This document shows, piece after piece, positions 7,729-13,980 of a stretch of 18,477 nt of DNA. Origin of the DNA: JAYWIG01 sp043789035 (lineage in GTDB: Bacteria > Pseudomonadota > Gammaproteobacteria > Burkholderiales > Burkholderiaceae_E); NCBI GenBank assembly GCA_043789035.1, contig JAYWIG010000044.1, positions 1 through 18,477 on the forward strand. The letters are read 5' to 3'. The notes beneath the pieces are model-generated. The model was not told the DNA's origin. It saw only the letters and a list, made by a program, of their open reading frames with translations, and ran no database searches. Every line of letters starts with the position of its first letter. Positions within the stretch are counted from its first letter, which is position 1. A program made the position numbers and the translations under genes.

Positions 7729-8223
7729 ATGAATTTAGCACTCTCGTTGTTGGCTTTCTCACTTATCGTATCGGCATGCGGAAATTTATCGCCCTATGCC
7801 GCTCACACGGGGCGAGAAATTAAAACGCTTTCTAGTAGTGACATAAACGCTTTGAAAAATGGTGCCGGTATGAGCTATGCTTTGGCAGCTGAGCTGAATC
7901 AGTATCCGGGGCCAATGCATGTTCTTGAGCTGGCAAAAGATATGGAATTGAGTACCGAGCAAGTTCGGGCCACTGAACAATTGTTACTGACCCATAAAGT
8001 CGAGGCTAGAGTACTGGGTATCGAGTTGATCGAAGCCGAGCGCCAGTTAAATGAGTTGTTCGCTACGAAACAGGCGACTGACGCCAGTGTGCGCCAGCAG
8101 ACAGAAAAGGTCGCATTAGTTCAAGCAAAATTGAGGGCATCGCATTTGGTCACGCATGTGAAACAAACAGCCTTGCTGAGTAAAGACCAAATAGCGCGTT
8201 ACCAAACGATTCGTGGTTATTAA
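7729..8223 (+). CDS. Spy/CpxP-like helical periplasmic lipoprotein
   Basis: A 164-residue protein with a lipoprotein signal (LALSLLAFSLIVSAC, lipobox VSAC, Cys at about residue 17). After the anchor it is almost wholly helical and charged, with a GAGMSYALAAELNQYPGPMHVLELA region and a terminal LLSKDQIARYQTIRGY. The last segment corresponds to the LTxxQ-type repeat of Spy, CpxP, CnrX and ZraP proteins, which act as periplasmic chaperones or metal sensors. The GPMHVLELAKDMELSTEQ stretch resembles the helix pair with which such proteins line up Met and His ligands. It follows the oxidase by 9 bases and precedes the CusF-like gene. A role in metal sensing or in protecting envelope proteins during copper stress fits; membership of the broad Spy/CpxP group is inferred from motif and layout. 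Confidence 0.78.
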   Translation: MNLALSLLAFSLIVSACGNLSPYAAHTGREIKTLSSSDINALKNGAGMSYALAAELNQYPGPMHVLELAKDMELSTEQVRATEQLLLTHKVEARVLGIELIEAERQLNELFATKQATDASVRQQTEKVALVQAKLRASHLVTHVKQTALLSKDQIARYQTIRGY

Positions 8224-8251
8224 TTTTTTAAAAACATAACAAGGAAATGCA

Positions 8252-8500
8252 ATGAGAATATTTACGCAAGCGTCAGGATCGGGCGCAACCCTAGGCGAAA
8301 TCCGGAAGGTTGATAAGGATGCTAAAAAACTCACGATCAAGCATGGCGAAATAAAAAATCTCGATATGCCGCCAATGACAATGGTATTTCAGGTGAAAGA
8401 AGCGAGCATGCTTGATATGGTGAAACCGGGTGACAAAATTCAGTTTCGTGCGATTAAAGAGGGTGGTAATTATGTGGTTACTGACATCATCACCCAATAA
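8252..8500 (+). CDS. cusF: CusF-like copper-binding protein lacking its signal peptide
   Basis: The 82-residue product matches the CusF small beta-barrel (OB) fold. It carries His31, Met42 and Met44, equivalent to the Cu(I)/Ag(I) ligands of E. coli CusF (His36, Met47, Met49). The capping Trp44 of E. coli is Met39 here, within NLDMPPMTMVF, a substitution I recall as common in beta-proteobacterial CusF-like proteins. AAGGA lies about 6 bases before ATG 8252, so the start is well supported. The oddity is the N-terminus: MRIFT is followed at once by QASGSGATLGE, which looks like a mature N-terminus. The roughly 15-20 residue hydrophobic core expected of a periplasmic chaperone is missing. As read, the protein would stay in the cytoplasm. 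It is the last gene of the copper cluster. Confidence 0.85.
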   Translation: MRIFTQASGSGATLGEIRKVDKDAKKLTIKHGEIKNLDMPPMTMVFQVKEASMLDMVKPGDKIQFRAIKEGGNYVVTDIITQ

Positions 8501-8533
8501 GTACTGTAACGATTGTTGAAGATGTTGGTATGG

Positions 8534-8570
8534 TGCTAACGGCAGCATTAATGCTAGTAGTTCGTTAGCA
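8534..8570. repeat. Nested inverted repeats between converging genes
   Basis: TGCTAACG (8534-8541) pairs with CGTTAGCA (8563-8570), an 8-base perfect inverted repeat. Inside lies the 12-base perfect palindrome AGCATTAATGCT (8544-8555). The pair sits where the copper cluster and the epimerase-like gene converge, and the palindrome covers the latter's stop codon. A transcript in either direction would fold into a stacked or cruciform hairpin. No T-run follows on either side, so it is not a textbook intrinsic terminator; it may be a transcript-end or stability hairpin for both genes. Confidence 0.5.
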
Positions 8571-9429
8571 GTGTCTTCCTCATAGCTTCGATGAAAGGCG
8601 TGTTTTGTATTGGCTGATGAGTTGATTCATTGCGCAGTCGATGTGGAACACGCCAGAGGTATTCCATCTCGCATAGGCCTTGCCCGTTAGGTATAAAAAC
8701 GTTAAATACTTTTACGAGAGGCCAAGGGAATCTTGTTCTGAGAAGCTTTTCACCCACGGCTGCTTCCATCGCCGAAATCATTTCGTTGCCAGTGCAGGTA
8801 TGCCCTTCAAAGTGAATTACTTCGAATGATTTTAAGGTTTCTCTGATCATAGCAATCTGTACGAAATAGGCCGCAAGATCCGGCAAGTAGGCCCATGCGT
8901 GTGGTACGTCAGTCGGGCCCGGATAACAGACTTTTTTCTGCTTGATCTTTTTTGCCACAACAAGGTCGAACCAATTGCCTTTGCCCGATCCATAAAAATC
9001 ACCCGCTCGAATAATGATGCATTTCAAACCAGCGCGAGCAGCCCTTTGTATTGACTGTTCTTGCGCAATACGAATATTGCCTTTTTCGTTTTTAGCTGTT
9101 TGGGGGGTTGCCACTGTTATTTCAGGCGGCATCAATTGCCCGAAGTTATAAACATTGCCAGGAAATATGAGAGTTGCTGAGTAATGTTTTGCGACGGCGA
9201 TACCGGTTTTCGTCATAGCCAGCGCCTGCAATTTCCAGTGTCTGTATTCAGGATTTGCGGCGTGGATGACAATATCAATTAATGTTTCAGGCAGCTGAGC
9301 TAGGCTAGATTCTGACCAGTCTCGGAGTGATTGTGTGATCACCTTGTGCCCTGCCGCGTGAAAAGAGGTTGCCAAAATAGCGCCTAGCCTGCCGCTACTG
9401 CCTAGGATCATGATGTTGAGTGTTTTCAT
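8554..9429 (-). CDS. NAD-dependent epimerase/dehydratase-like protein (atypical extended SDR)
   Basis: A 291-residue product with an N-terminal Rossmann fold: IMILGSSGRLGAILATSFHAAGH carries the Gly-X-X-Gly-X-X-Gly of extended SDRs. DIVIHAANP and LIFPGNVYNFG match the strands that hold the catalytic Ser/Thr and shape the active site in sugar epimerases. The Tyr-X-X-X-Lys pair is not evident: the expected segment reads KGNIRIAQEQSIQ. The later VIIR-type strand is IIIRAGDFYGSG, and DVPHAWAYLPDLAAYFVQIA is the usual substrate-domain segment. The family includes epimerases, dehydratases and many redox-inactive NAD(P)-binding regulators; without the catalytic pair I would not assume a reaction. 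It is divergent from the LysR gene across a 67-base gap, the classical layout of a LysR target. Confidence 0.85.
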   Translation of the reverse strand: MKTLNIMILGSSGRLGAILATSFHAAGHKVITQSLRDWSESSLAQLPETLIDIVIHAANPEYRHWKLQALAMTKTGIAVAKHYSATLIFPGNVYNFGQLMPPEITVATPQTAKNEKGNIRIAQEQSIQRAARAGLKCIIIRAGDFYGSGKGNWFDLVVAKKIKQKKVCYPGPTDVPHAWAYLPDLAAYFVQIAMIRETLKSFEVIHFEGHTCTGNEMISAMEAAVGEKLLRTRFPWPLVKVFNVFIPNGQGLCEMEYLWRVPHRLRNESTHQPIQNTPFIEAMRKTLLTNY

Positions 9430-9431
9430 GC

Positions 9432-9461
9432 ATTGAATTATTGAGCGCTTAGCTATTCAAT
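9432..9461. promoter_or_regulatory. Candidate LysR operator between divergent genes
   Basis: The 67-base gap between the epimerase-like gene and the LysR gene holds ATTGAAT (9432-9438) and its exact complement ATTCAAT (9455-9461), a 7-base inverted repeat with a 16-base spacer. The sites sit immediately upstream of the epimerase-like start, and the rest of the gap is AT-rich. Paired inverted half-sites in such gaps are typical of LysR-type binding sites, although the spacing exceeds the usual T-N11-A core. Function is inferred from position. Confidence 0.4.
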
Positions 9462-9496
9462 ACAATTGCATATAAATTAATACATGTTATGCATTT

Positions 9497-10411
9497 ATGA
9501 ATATCAAAAAATCCCCCCGACAGCTAGATTGGTCTTTGCTCGCCTCATTCTTGACAGTGCTCGATGAAGGTAGTTTGCTCGCAGCTGCTAAGCGCAAGAA
9601 GATGGCCCAACCGACGCTAGGGCGTCATATCGAAGAGCTTGAGGATCAGCTTGGTGTCAGTCTATTTGAGCGTACAGGCAGGGCATTGGTGCCAACCGAT
9701 GTTGCTTTTAAATTGGCCGTGCATGCTAGAGAGATGGAAGATTCATCGAACCGTCTTCTCCAAGAAGTTGCAAGCCAATCAACAGAGCTTAGCGGTTCTG
9801 TTCGAATCACTACAAGTCAATCTGTTGCGGTCTATTTAATGCCAGAACTGATGAATCGAATGCGCGATTTGCTACCCGAGGTACAAATCGAACTAGTGTC
9901 TAGTAACCAAATTAAAAATCTGCTCCGACGGGAAGCCGATATCGCGATTCGTATGGTTAGACCGACACAAGGAGGGTTAATTGCGAAGAAACTATGCGAT
10001 ATGCCGATTGCAGCCTACGCTCACAGAAGTTACTTGAAAAAAAATGGCATACCGCTAAAGGATGCCGATTTGTTTGATCATGCAATGATTGGCTATGACC
10101 AAGATTCGAGCATTATTCGTGGCTTTAAAGACAATTACGGTATTGATGTCACACAGAACACCTTTGCCTTCAGAACGGACGACCATATTGCCTATTTCGA
10201 AGCTGTAAAAGCGGGTTTAGGAATTGGTTTTATTGCGATTTACCAAGGCGGGCAAGCGACGGGCTTAACTCGTGTTTTGCCTACACTAAAACTCCCTAGC
10301 CTGCCGGTGTGGTTGGCAACACATAGGGAAATTCATGGTAACCCGCGTATTCGAAGAGTATTCGATTTTCTTGCTAAGGAGTTTGCGGGAGCGTGTGCGA
10401 CTAGCGTTTAA
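9497..10411 (+). CDS. LysR-family transcriptional regulator
   Basis: The product has 304 residues, the normal LysR length. The N-terminal winged helix-turn-helix is clear: LDWSLLASFLTVLDEGSLLAAA, then the recognition region AQPTLGRHIEELEDQLGVSLFERTGRALVPT (about residues 10-68), followed by a linker helix and the periplasmic-binding-protein-like effector domain (SGSVRITTSQSV onward; later AVKAGLGIGFIA). The start has no purine-rich ribosome site, so translation may be weak or leaderless. It is divergent from the epimerase-like gene, its probable target, and likely autoregulates from the same gap. The C-terminal 11 bases overlap the end of the opposing gene at 10401. The effector cannot be read from sequence. 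Confidence 0.93.
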   Translation: MNIKKSPRQLDWSLLASFLTVLDEGSLLAAAKRKKMAQPTLGRHIEELEDQLGVSLFERTGRALVPTDVAFKLAVHAREMEDSSNRLLQEVASQSTELSGSVRITTSQSVAVYLMPELMNRMRDLLPEVQIELVSSNQIKNLLRREADIAIRMVRPTQGGLIAKKLCDMPIAAYAHRSYLKKNGIPLKDADLFDHAMIGYDQDSSIIRGFKDNYGIDVTQNTFAFRTDDHIAYFEAVKAGLGIGFIAIYQGGQATGLTRVLPTLKLPSLPVWLATHREIHGNPRIRRVFDFLAKEFAGACATSV

Positions 10412-10937
10412 TAAACGGGTACACCATTAAGTGACTATGGCTGCCAATTTTGCAATTCAACGCGCGATAAATCACTTTTTGATCGAAGAAGAACCCGATA
10501 GGTTGGCACTCGTCGGTTGATTTTTCTTTATCGCCTTTGGCGTCTAAACAAACCAGTTCAATTTGTTTAAAACGATCATCACTTACTTTGCTAAGTACTG
10601 CTCCACTGGCATTGTCTGGTGCTGTCCGTTGCGTGAGAGTGGCTTTGGAAACTAGACCTTCGTAGTAGGCATAGCAGCCAGATTTTTTCGTCAAATTTGC
10701 CTTCGAACCGACCCAGGAGTAACTCTTTTTATCAAAAACAAAGTTGCCTTTTGAATCGATATTCAACGCTGCTGAAGCATCGTTCGACTGGTCTAACCAC
10801 TGGCCGACCCAGACCTTGGCTATTTCAGTCGGAGCAGCGGGAGGTGTTGCCGTAGTGGGCTGCGTTTGAGCATTCACGGTAATAGATGCAACCAACACTG
10901 CTGCGAGAGCGATGCACTTTATAAAAATAGTCTTCAT
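10401..10937 (-). CDS. Secreted protein of unknown function
   Basis: A 178-residue protein that I do not recognise. It begins with a standard Sec signal (MKTIFIKCIALAAVLVASIT, cleavage near VNAQ), followed by a Thr/Pro/Ala linker of about 15 residues. The mature domain has conserved-looking aromatic and charged points: VWVGQWLDQSNDASAALNI, KGNFVFDKKSYSWVG, and four to five Cys (GCYAYY, ELVCLD, DECQPIG, ALNCKIG) that could form two disulfides. The beta-rich look, with a WxGxW-like start and a Cys pair near the end, resembles small secreted lipocalin-like or lysozyme-inhibitor-like domains, but no motif settles this. Its last 11 bases overlap the converging LysR gene. It follows the DUF3253 gene by 11 bases, so the two may share a transcript. 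Confidence 0.75.
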   Translation of the reverse strand: MKTIFIKCIALAAVLVASITVNAQTQPTTATPPAAPTEIAKVWVGQWLDQSNDASAALNIDSKGNFVFDKKSYSWVGSKANLTKKSGCYAYYEGLVSKATLTQRTAPDNASGAVLSKVSDDRFKQIELVCLDAKGDKEKSTDECQPIGFFFDQKVIYRALNCKIGSHSHLMVYPFIKR

Positions 10938-10948
10938 AACCTGAGATG

Positions 10949-11260
10949 TTACCCGAGAGGCGGTTTACACTTCACTAGACTCAAGCGTATTGCGCCTCGA
11001 TATTCTTCATCTAGGCCGAATTCGTAGCCTTTTCGCGTCACTCGAATTAGACCTTCCTTGGCCAGTTTGCGGGCAGCGTCACGAACTGTTGGCATAAGAG
11101 CTCTCCAAGTAATTTCATCTTTGCTTTTTGCTCTAGCGACTTCCGAAGGGCAAATGCTTGCCCCTCCACGTTCTGAACACAACTTTAAAATTAGGGCCCT
11201 TAGGTCTGTCGGCCCGTTGAGTTCCTCGGCACTAGTGGCAAACATGTCATCGCAAGGCAT
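10949..11260 (-). CDS. DUF3253 small winged-helix-like protein
   Basis: The product has 103 residues from ATG 11260, or 98 from the in-frame ATG at 11245. It shows the DUF3253 pattern: LRALILKLCSERGGASICPS, EVARA, then WRALMPTVRDAARKLAKEGL followed by IRVTRKG and RGAIRLSL. The helices plus a two-stranded wing suggest a small winged-helix DNA- or RNA-binding fold; the family has no established function known to me. The first codons lie inside the decayed 3' end of the mazF relic, so the annotated start may have been captured from it and the Met at 11245 is as likely. Neither start has a good ribosome site. It precedes the secreted unknown by 11 bases. Confidence 0.85.
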   Translation of the reverse strand: MPCDDMFATSAEELNGPTDLRALILKLCSERGGASICPSEVARAKSKDEITWRALMPTVRDAARKLAKEGLIRVTRKGYEFGLDEEYRGAIRLSLVKCKPPLG

Positions 11261-11567
11261 TATCGATACTCAACATTTGAGGTGGCGGCAGGAATCCCGA
11301 ACGTTTGGGCGAAAGTCTTAAGTAGTTTAATGTGCGAATTTGCTGGGCCATTGCTTTTGAGTCTTTTGACAACCCCGTCTCCGTAGCTTTCAGCAAAACC
11401 TCAAATGGGAAGACGCATGTTAGTTGCGATGAAAGCGGAACAATCGATACAACGGTTGACGATTTGTTCGCGGTATTCTAGCTAACAATGAGAACTGGTC
11501 CAGTTTTTCTTATTGCAGAGCCGACTGTTGGATCGAGGTTAGCAAAATAGATATCACCACCTTTCAT
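11247..11567 (-). pseudogene. mazF: Relic of a MazF/PemK-type mRNA interferase toxin
   Basis: Reading the minus strand from ATG 11565-11567 gives 29 codons of a MazF start: MKGGDIYFANLDPTVGSAIR then KTGPVLIVS, then a TAG stop (11478-11480). The same frame continues past the stop as NTANKSSTVVSIVPLSSQL, VFPFEVLLKATETGLSKDSK and QQIRT (to about 11331), all matching the later MazF body. Beyond that the frame breaks, and a C-terminal-like PPPQMLSIDNALR tail ends at 11247. At least three lesions show: the nonsense codon, one or more shifts after QIRT, and Gly where the catalytic Arg of the usual [TV]RPVLIVS motif stands. The gene is dead. Intact MazF cleaves mRNA at short motifs. The relic fills most of the gap between the sugar dehydrogenase and the DUF3253 gene. 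Confidence 0.85.
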
Positions 11568-11676
11568 GGGCCAAGCCTTCGTTTTGTACATTAGAAAAGG
11601 TGGCGTTCATCGCATTATCTTGGGCACCGCTTATTGCATAGGATTCCTCTAAGGCTTGCTTTTCTTTTACTCCTAA
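11554..11676 (-). other. Possible antitoxin C-terminal remnant upstream of mazF relic
   Basis: A frame without stops runs from inside the sugar-dehydrogenase tail to a TGA at 11554-11556. It ends NEGLAHERW and overlaps the mazF relic start by 14 bases. Antitoxin-toxin overlaps of this kind are usual, and MazE/PemI proteins often end in an acidic residue plus Trp. I cannot match the rest (LGVKEKQALEESYAISGAQD and on) to a known antitoxin, and it has no start codon, so this is only a positional suggestion. The remainder of 11568-11672 shows nothing else. Confidence 0.25.
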
Positions 11677-12818
11677 GGCTGCAATCGAATCAATCGACCA
11701 TCTCGCGCATCGGTGAGCACATAAAGAAGCCCATCAGGGCCTTGTCGAACATCGCGAATTCGTTGGCCGACATCTTCCAGCAATCTGGATTCGCGAACAA
11801 ATTTTTTGCTATCGAGCTCTATTCGACTGAGGTAGTTGAACTTGAGCGAGCCGATAAACACATTACCTTTCCAGTTGGCACCATATTTGTCGCTCGATAA
11901 AAATGTCATGCCCGAGGGGGCAATCGAAGGCACCCAGGTTTTTACAGCAGGTTCAATATCTGCCCGCTCAGTACCTTCGCCAATCGTGGTGCCGATCACG
12001 TAGTTCTTGCCGAATGTGATCACTGGCCAGCCATAGTTTTTTCCGGCCTTTTCGATGTTGAGTTCATCACCGCCTTGGGGGCCGTGTTCGTGTGTCCATA
12101 ATGTGCCATCTGCAGCGAGAGCAGCGCCTTGCAAATTCCTGTGCCCATAGCTCCAAATTTCCGGTTTTGCTTTAGCGTCACCGATAAACGGATTGTCTTT
12201 TGGTGATTGCCCATCTTTGGTAATACGAACAACTTTGCCGTGATGATTATCCAAGGTTTGCGCATCGTCTTTGCGTGCAAATCTATCGCCTAGGGTAAGA
12301 AACAAATTGCCATCGGGTTTGCCATTGTTTAGCGCTTCAACAATTCGACAGCCGAAGTGCAAACTGCTTTGCACTCGCGGCATTTGCCGAAAAATTACCT
12401 TCACATCTTCTAGCCTAGTGTTATCTATTGAGAGTCTTGCTTTGGCGAGCGCCGTGCTATTGGCGCTATTGCCCGGTTCTGTGACGCTGGCAGGTTCCGA
12501 GTAACAAAAGTAAAAGGTACGATTTTGAGCAAAAGCGCTATCAGTAATGATGTCGAGCATGCCGCCTTGGCCGCGCTCAACAACTTCGGGCACACCTAGC
12601 AACGGCGGATTTATTTTTCCATTGCTATCGATGATGCGAATGCGGCCGGGCCTTTCAGTTACAAGGAATTTGCCATCCGGAAGGAATGCGACTCCCCACG
12701 GGTTTTCTAAACCCTTAGCCAAGGTGACAGGGCTGATGGTTTGCGCCTGCACGTATATTGAAATGAAGGCGCACAAGCCGAACGTAAAAAGGCGTTGTAG
12801 TGTAAGCAAAAATTTCAT
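11673..12818 (-). CDS. PQQ-dependent aldose-type sugar dehydrogenase (YliI/Asd-like)
   Basis: A 381-residue beta-propeller of the glucose/sorbosone dehydrogenase family, close in plan to E. coli YliI. A Sec signal (LLTLQRLFTFGLCAFISIYV, cleavage after QAQ) directs it to the periplasm. Propeller and cofactor marks are in order: LENPWGVAFLPDGKFLVTER, FGCRI, LTLGDR, NHHGKVVRI, YGHRNLQGAA, the HEHGPQGGDELN loop, GKNYGWP, PSIAPSGM, and VGQRIRDVRQGPDGLLYVLTD. The His, Arg and Asp positions used for PQQ and Ca2+ in this family appear present. It oxidises aldose sugars, with PQQ supplied by its own synthesis or from outside. The ATG overlaps the JAMM gene stop by 4 bases (ATGA), an odd coupling of an exported sugar oxidase to a cytosolic ubiquitin-like operon. 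Confidence 0.92.
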   Translation of the reverse strand: MKFLLTLQRLFTFGLCAFISIYVQAQTISPVTLAKGLENPWGVAFLPDGKFLVTERPGRIRIIDSNGKINPPLLGVPEVVERGQGGMLDIITDSAFAQNRTFYFCYSEPASVTEPGNSANSTALAKARLSIDNTRLEDVKVIFRQMPRVQSSLHFGCRIVEALNNGKPDGNLFLTLGDRFARKDDAQTLDNHHGKVVRITKDGQSPKDNPFIGDAKAKPEIWSYGHRNLQGAALAADGTLWTHEHGPQGGDELNIEKAGKNYGWPVITFGKNYVIGTTIGEGTERADIEPAVKTWVPSIAPSGMTFLSSDKYGANWKGNVFIGSLKFNYLSRIELDSKKFVRESRLLEDVGQRIRDVRQGPDGLLYVLTDARDGRLIRLQP

Positions 12819-13345
12819 TTTGATGTTCCGATTTCGACAAACTCTGATTCTGAACCGATAAAAAATGCTTGGTGTCTTTTCCTATCTCTGGTGAATGGAT
12901 CAATCACCCAGCCTACGCTATAAGGCTGATTGAAAAATGCGGCCTGCGTAGCCTTATCGGTTGCGCTAAAAAATGCACCTAAGTTAGGGTGGGAATGAAA
13001 CCAACCTACAATTCGTAGGTGTGGTTCTGCTAATTCGGCAATGCGTCGATTGGCGGCATCCCAAACGTCTGCACTCATCTTTAGCGAGTACTCGGTAGCA
13101 TCGCTATTCAACGAGGCAATGGCTTCGAGTATTTCCACTCTAGCAACTTGCGTGTCCTTGCTAGGCAAAGGATTGGCCCACGCTCTGCCGATAAGTAAGC
13201 CGCCTTGTTCAATAGACTGATGCTTTAGATGCGCCATAGCTTGTTGGTAGGCTTGGGGTGAAACATCTACAACCGTGGTTTCATGAGCGCTCGACCATGG
13301 GAGTAAATCGAGTTTTGGCGATACATCCGTGAACTTTATTGGCAT
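12815..13345 (-). CDS. JAMM/MPN-family metalloprotease (predicted Ubl deconjugase)
   Basis: A 176-residue MPN-fold (JAB/Mov34) protein with a complete JAMM zinc motif: the general-base Glu46 in EQGGLLIGRA, then HSH 117-119 within GWFHSHPNLG, with Ser127 and Asp130 at the exact spacing H-x-H-x7-S-x2-D. The surrounding strands VARVEILEAI and VGWVIDPF fit the fold. Such enzymes cleave isopeptide bonds or trim modifier C-termini (eukaryotic Rpn11 and AMSH; bacterial BilC). There is no signal peptide, so it is cytosolic. It begins one base after the E2 stop and ends overlapping the sugar dehydrogenase. In this operon its expected jobs are removing the YukD-like modifier from targets and perhaps trimming the terminal Val of the precursor. 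Confidence 0.93.
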   Translation of the reverse strand: MPIKFTDVSPKLDLLPWSSAHETTVVDVSPQAYQQAMAHLKHQSIEQGGLLIGRAWANPLPSKDTQVARVEILEAIASLNSDATEYSLKMSADVWDAANRRIAELAEPHLRIVGWFHSHPNLGAFFSATDKATQAAFFNQPYSVGWVIDPFTRDRKRHQAFFIGSESEFVEIGTSK

Positions 13346-13346
13346 C

Positions 13347-13976
13347 TTAGGTGCTCACTTCGAAATCACCGCGGCACTTAGGGCATTGCACAACGCCGCT
13401 TCTACCCGAAGGTAATCTAAGCGTTGCGTTGCAATGCGGGCAGGACTTTTCAACTTTCGCAAGGGGCTGGTTCACTCCGCGAGGATCACGCAACCAATGC
13501 CCTGCGTGAGTTTGCACCGTTGGGAATGTCGAAGGGTGAATTTTAAGTGTTTGGCTATACCAACGGCCAGCATCTGGGTGTGCCATTGATCCTAAATTGA
13601 CAAGTAAAGGATCGTAGATCAATAGCTTGACAATTCGCGCCACAAAAAGATCAAGCCCTTCGCTGGCTTGCCAACGGGTACCTAAGCAAATAGTTCCATT
13701 TGGCCAAACGTTGGGGTGCCATTGTGGAGATAGCACCTTCGCCGAAGGCGGAGCAAATGGGTAGCGTATCGGAAGCTGAATTTCAATCGTACAACTGGCC
13801 TGCGCTTCATTGGGGTAGTGAGTATTTGCAACTGTGGGCAAGCTGATTTCAAGGGTGACGCGATCCGATTGCATATCGATTTTGCCCTTGGGCTTTAGGC
13901 CGCCTTCTGAGCGCGCAATAAGGTTGAGCAACAACTGCTGATCTTGCGTTCTTCGAAGTTGCGATACCGACGACAT
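13347..13976 (-). CDS. E2 ubiquitin-conjugating enzyme-like protein with C-terminal zinc ribbon
   Basis: From ATG 13976 (4 bases after the Ubl stop) the product has 209 residues. A longer frame reaching 14027 would overlap the Ubl gene and adds no domain. Residues about 1-145 are a UBC fold: IEIQLPIRYPFAPPSAKVLS is the beta-sheet with its YPFxPP turn. HPN (87-89) is followed seven residues later by catalytic Cys97 in NGTICLG, the same HPN-x7-C arrangement as eukaryotic E2s, so the oxyanion-hole Asn89 is present. AHPDAGRWY matches the helix after the active site. Residues 179-201 form a zinc ribbon (CPHC and CPKC) unusual for an E2. The protein should accept the modifier from the E1 as a thioester and pass it to a target, perhaps through the RING-like protein. 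Confidence 0.94.
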   Translation of the reverse strand: MSSVSQLRRTQDQQLLLNLIARSEGGLKPKGKIDMQSDRVTLEISLPTVANTHYPNEAQASCTIEIQLPIRYPFAPPSAKVLSPQWHPNVWPNGTICLGTRWQASEGLDLFVARIVKLLIYDPLLVNLGSMAHPDAGRWYSQTLKIHPSTFPTVQTHAGHWLRDPRGVNQPLAKVEKSCPHCNATLRLPSGRSGVVQCPKCRGDFEVST

Positions 13977-13980
13977 TATC

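Noticed and set aside
10405..10417. CGTTTA-A-TAAACG at the overlapping LysR/secreted-protein ends as a terminator
   Set aside because: The loop would be a single base and there is no T-run; it is an AT-rich near-palindrome at two stop codons.
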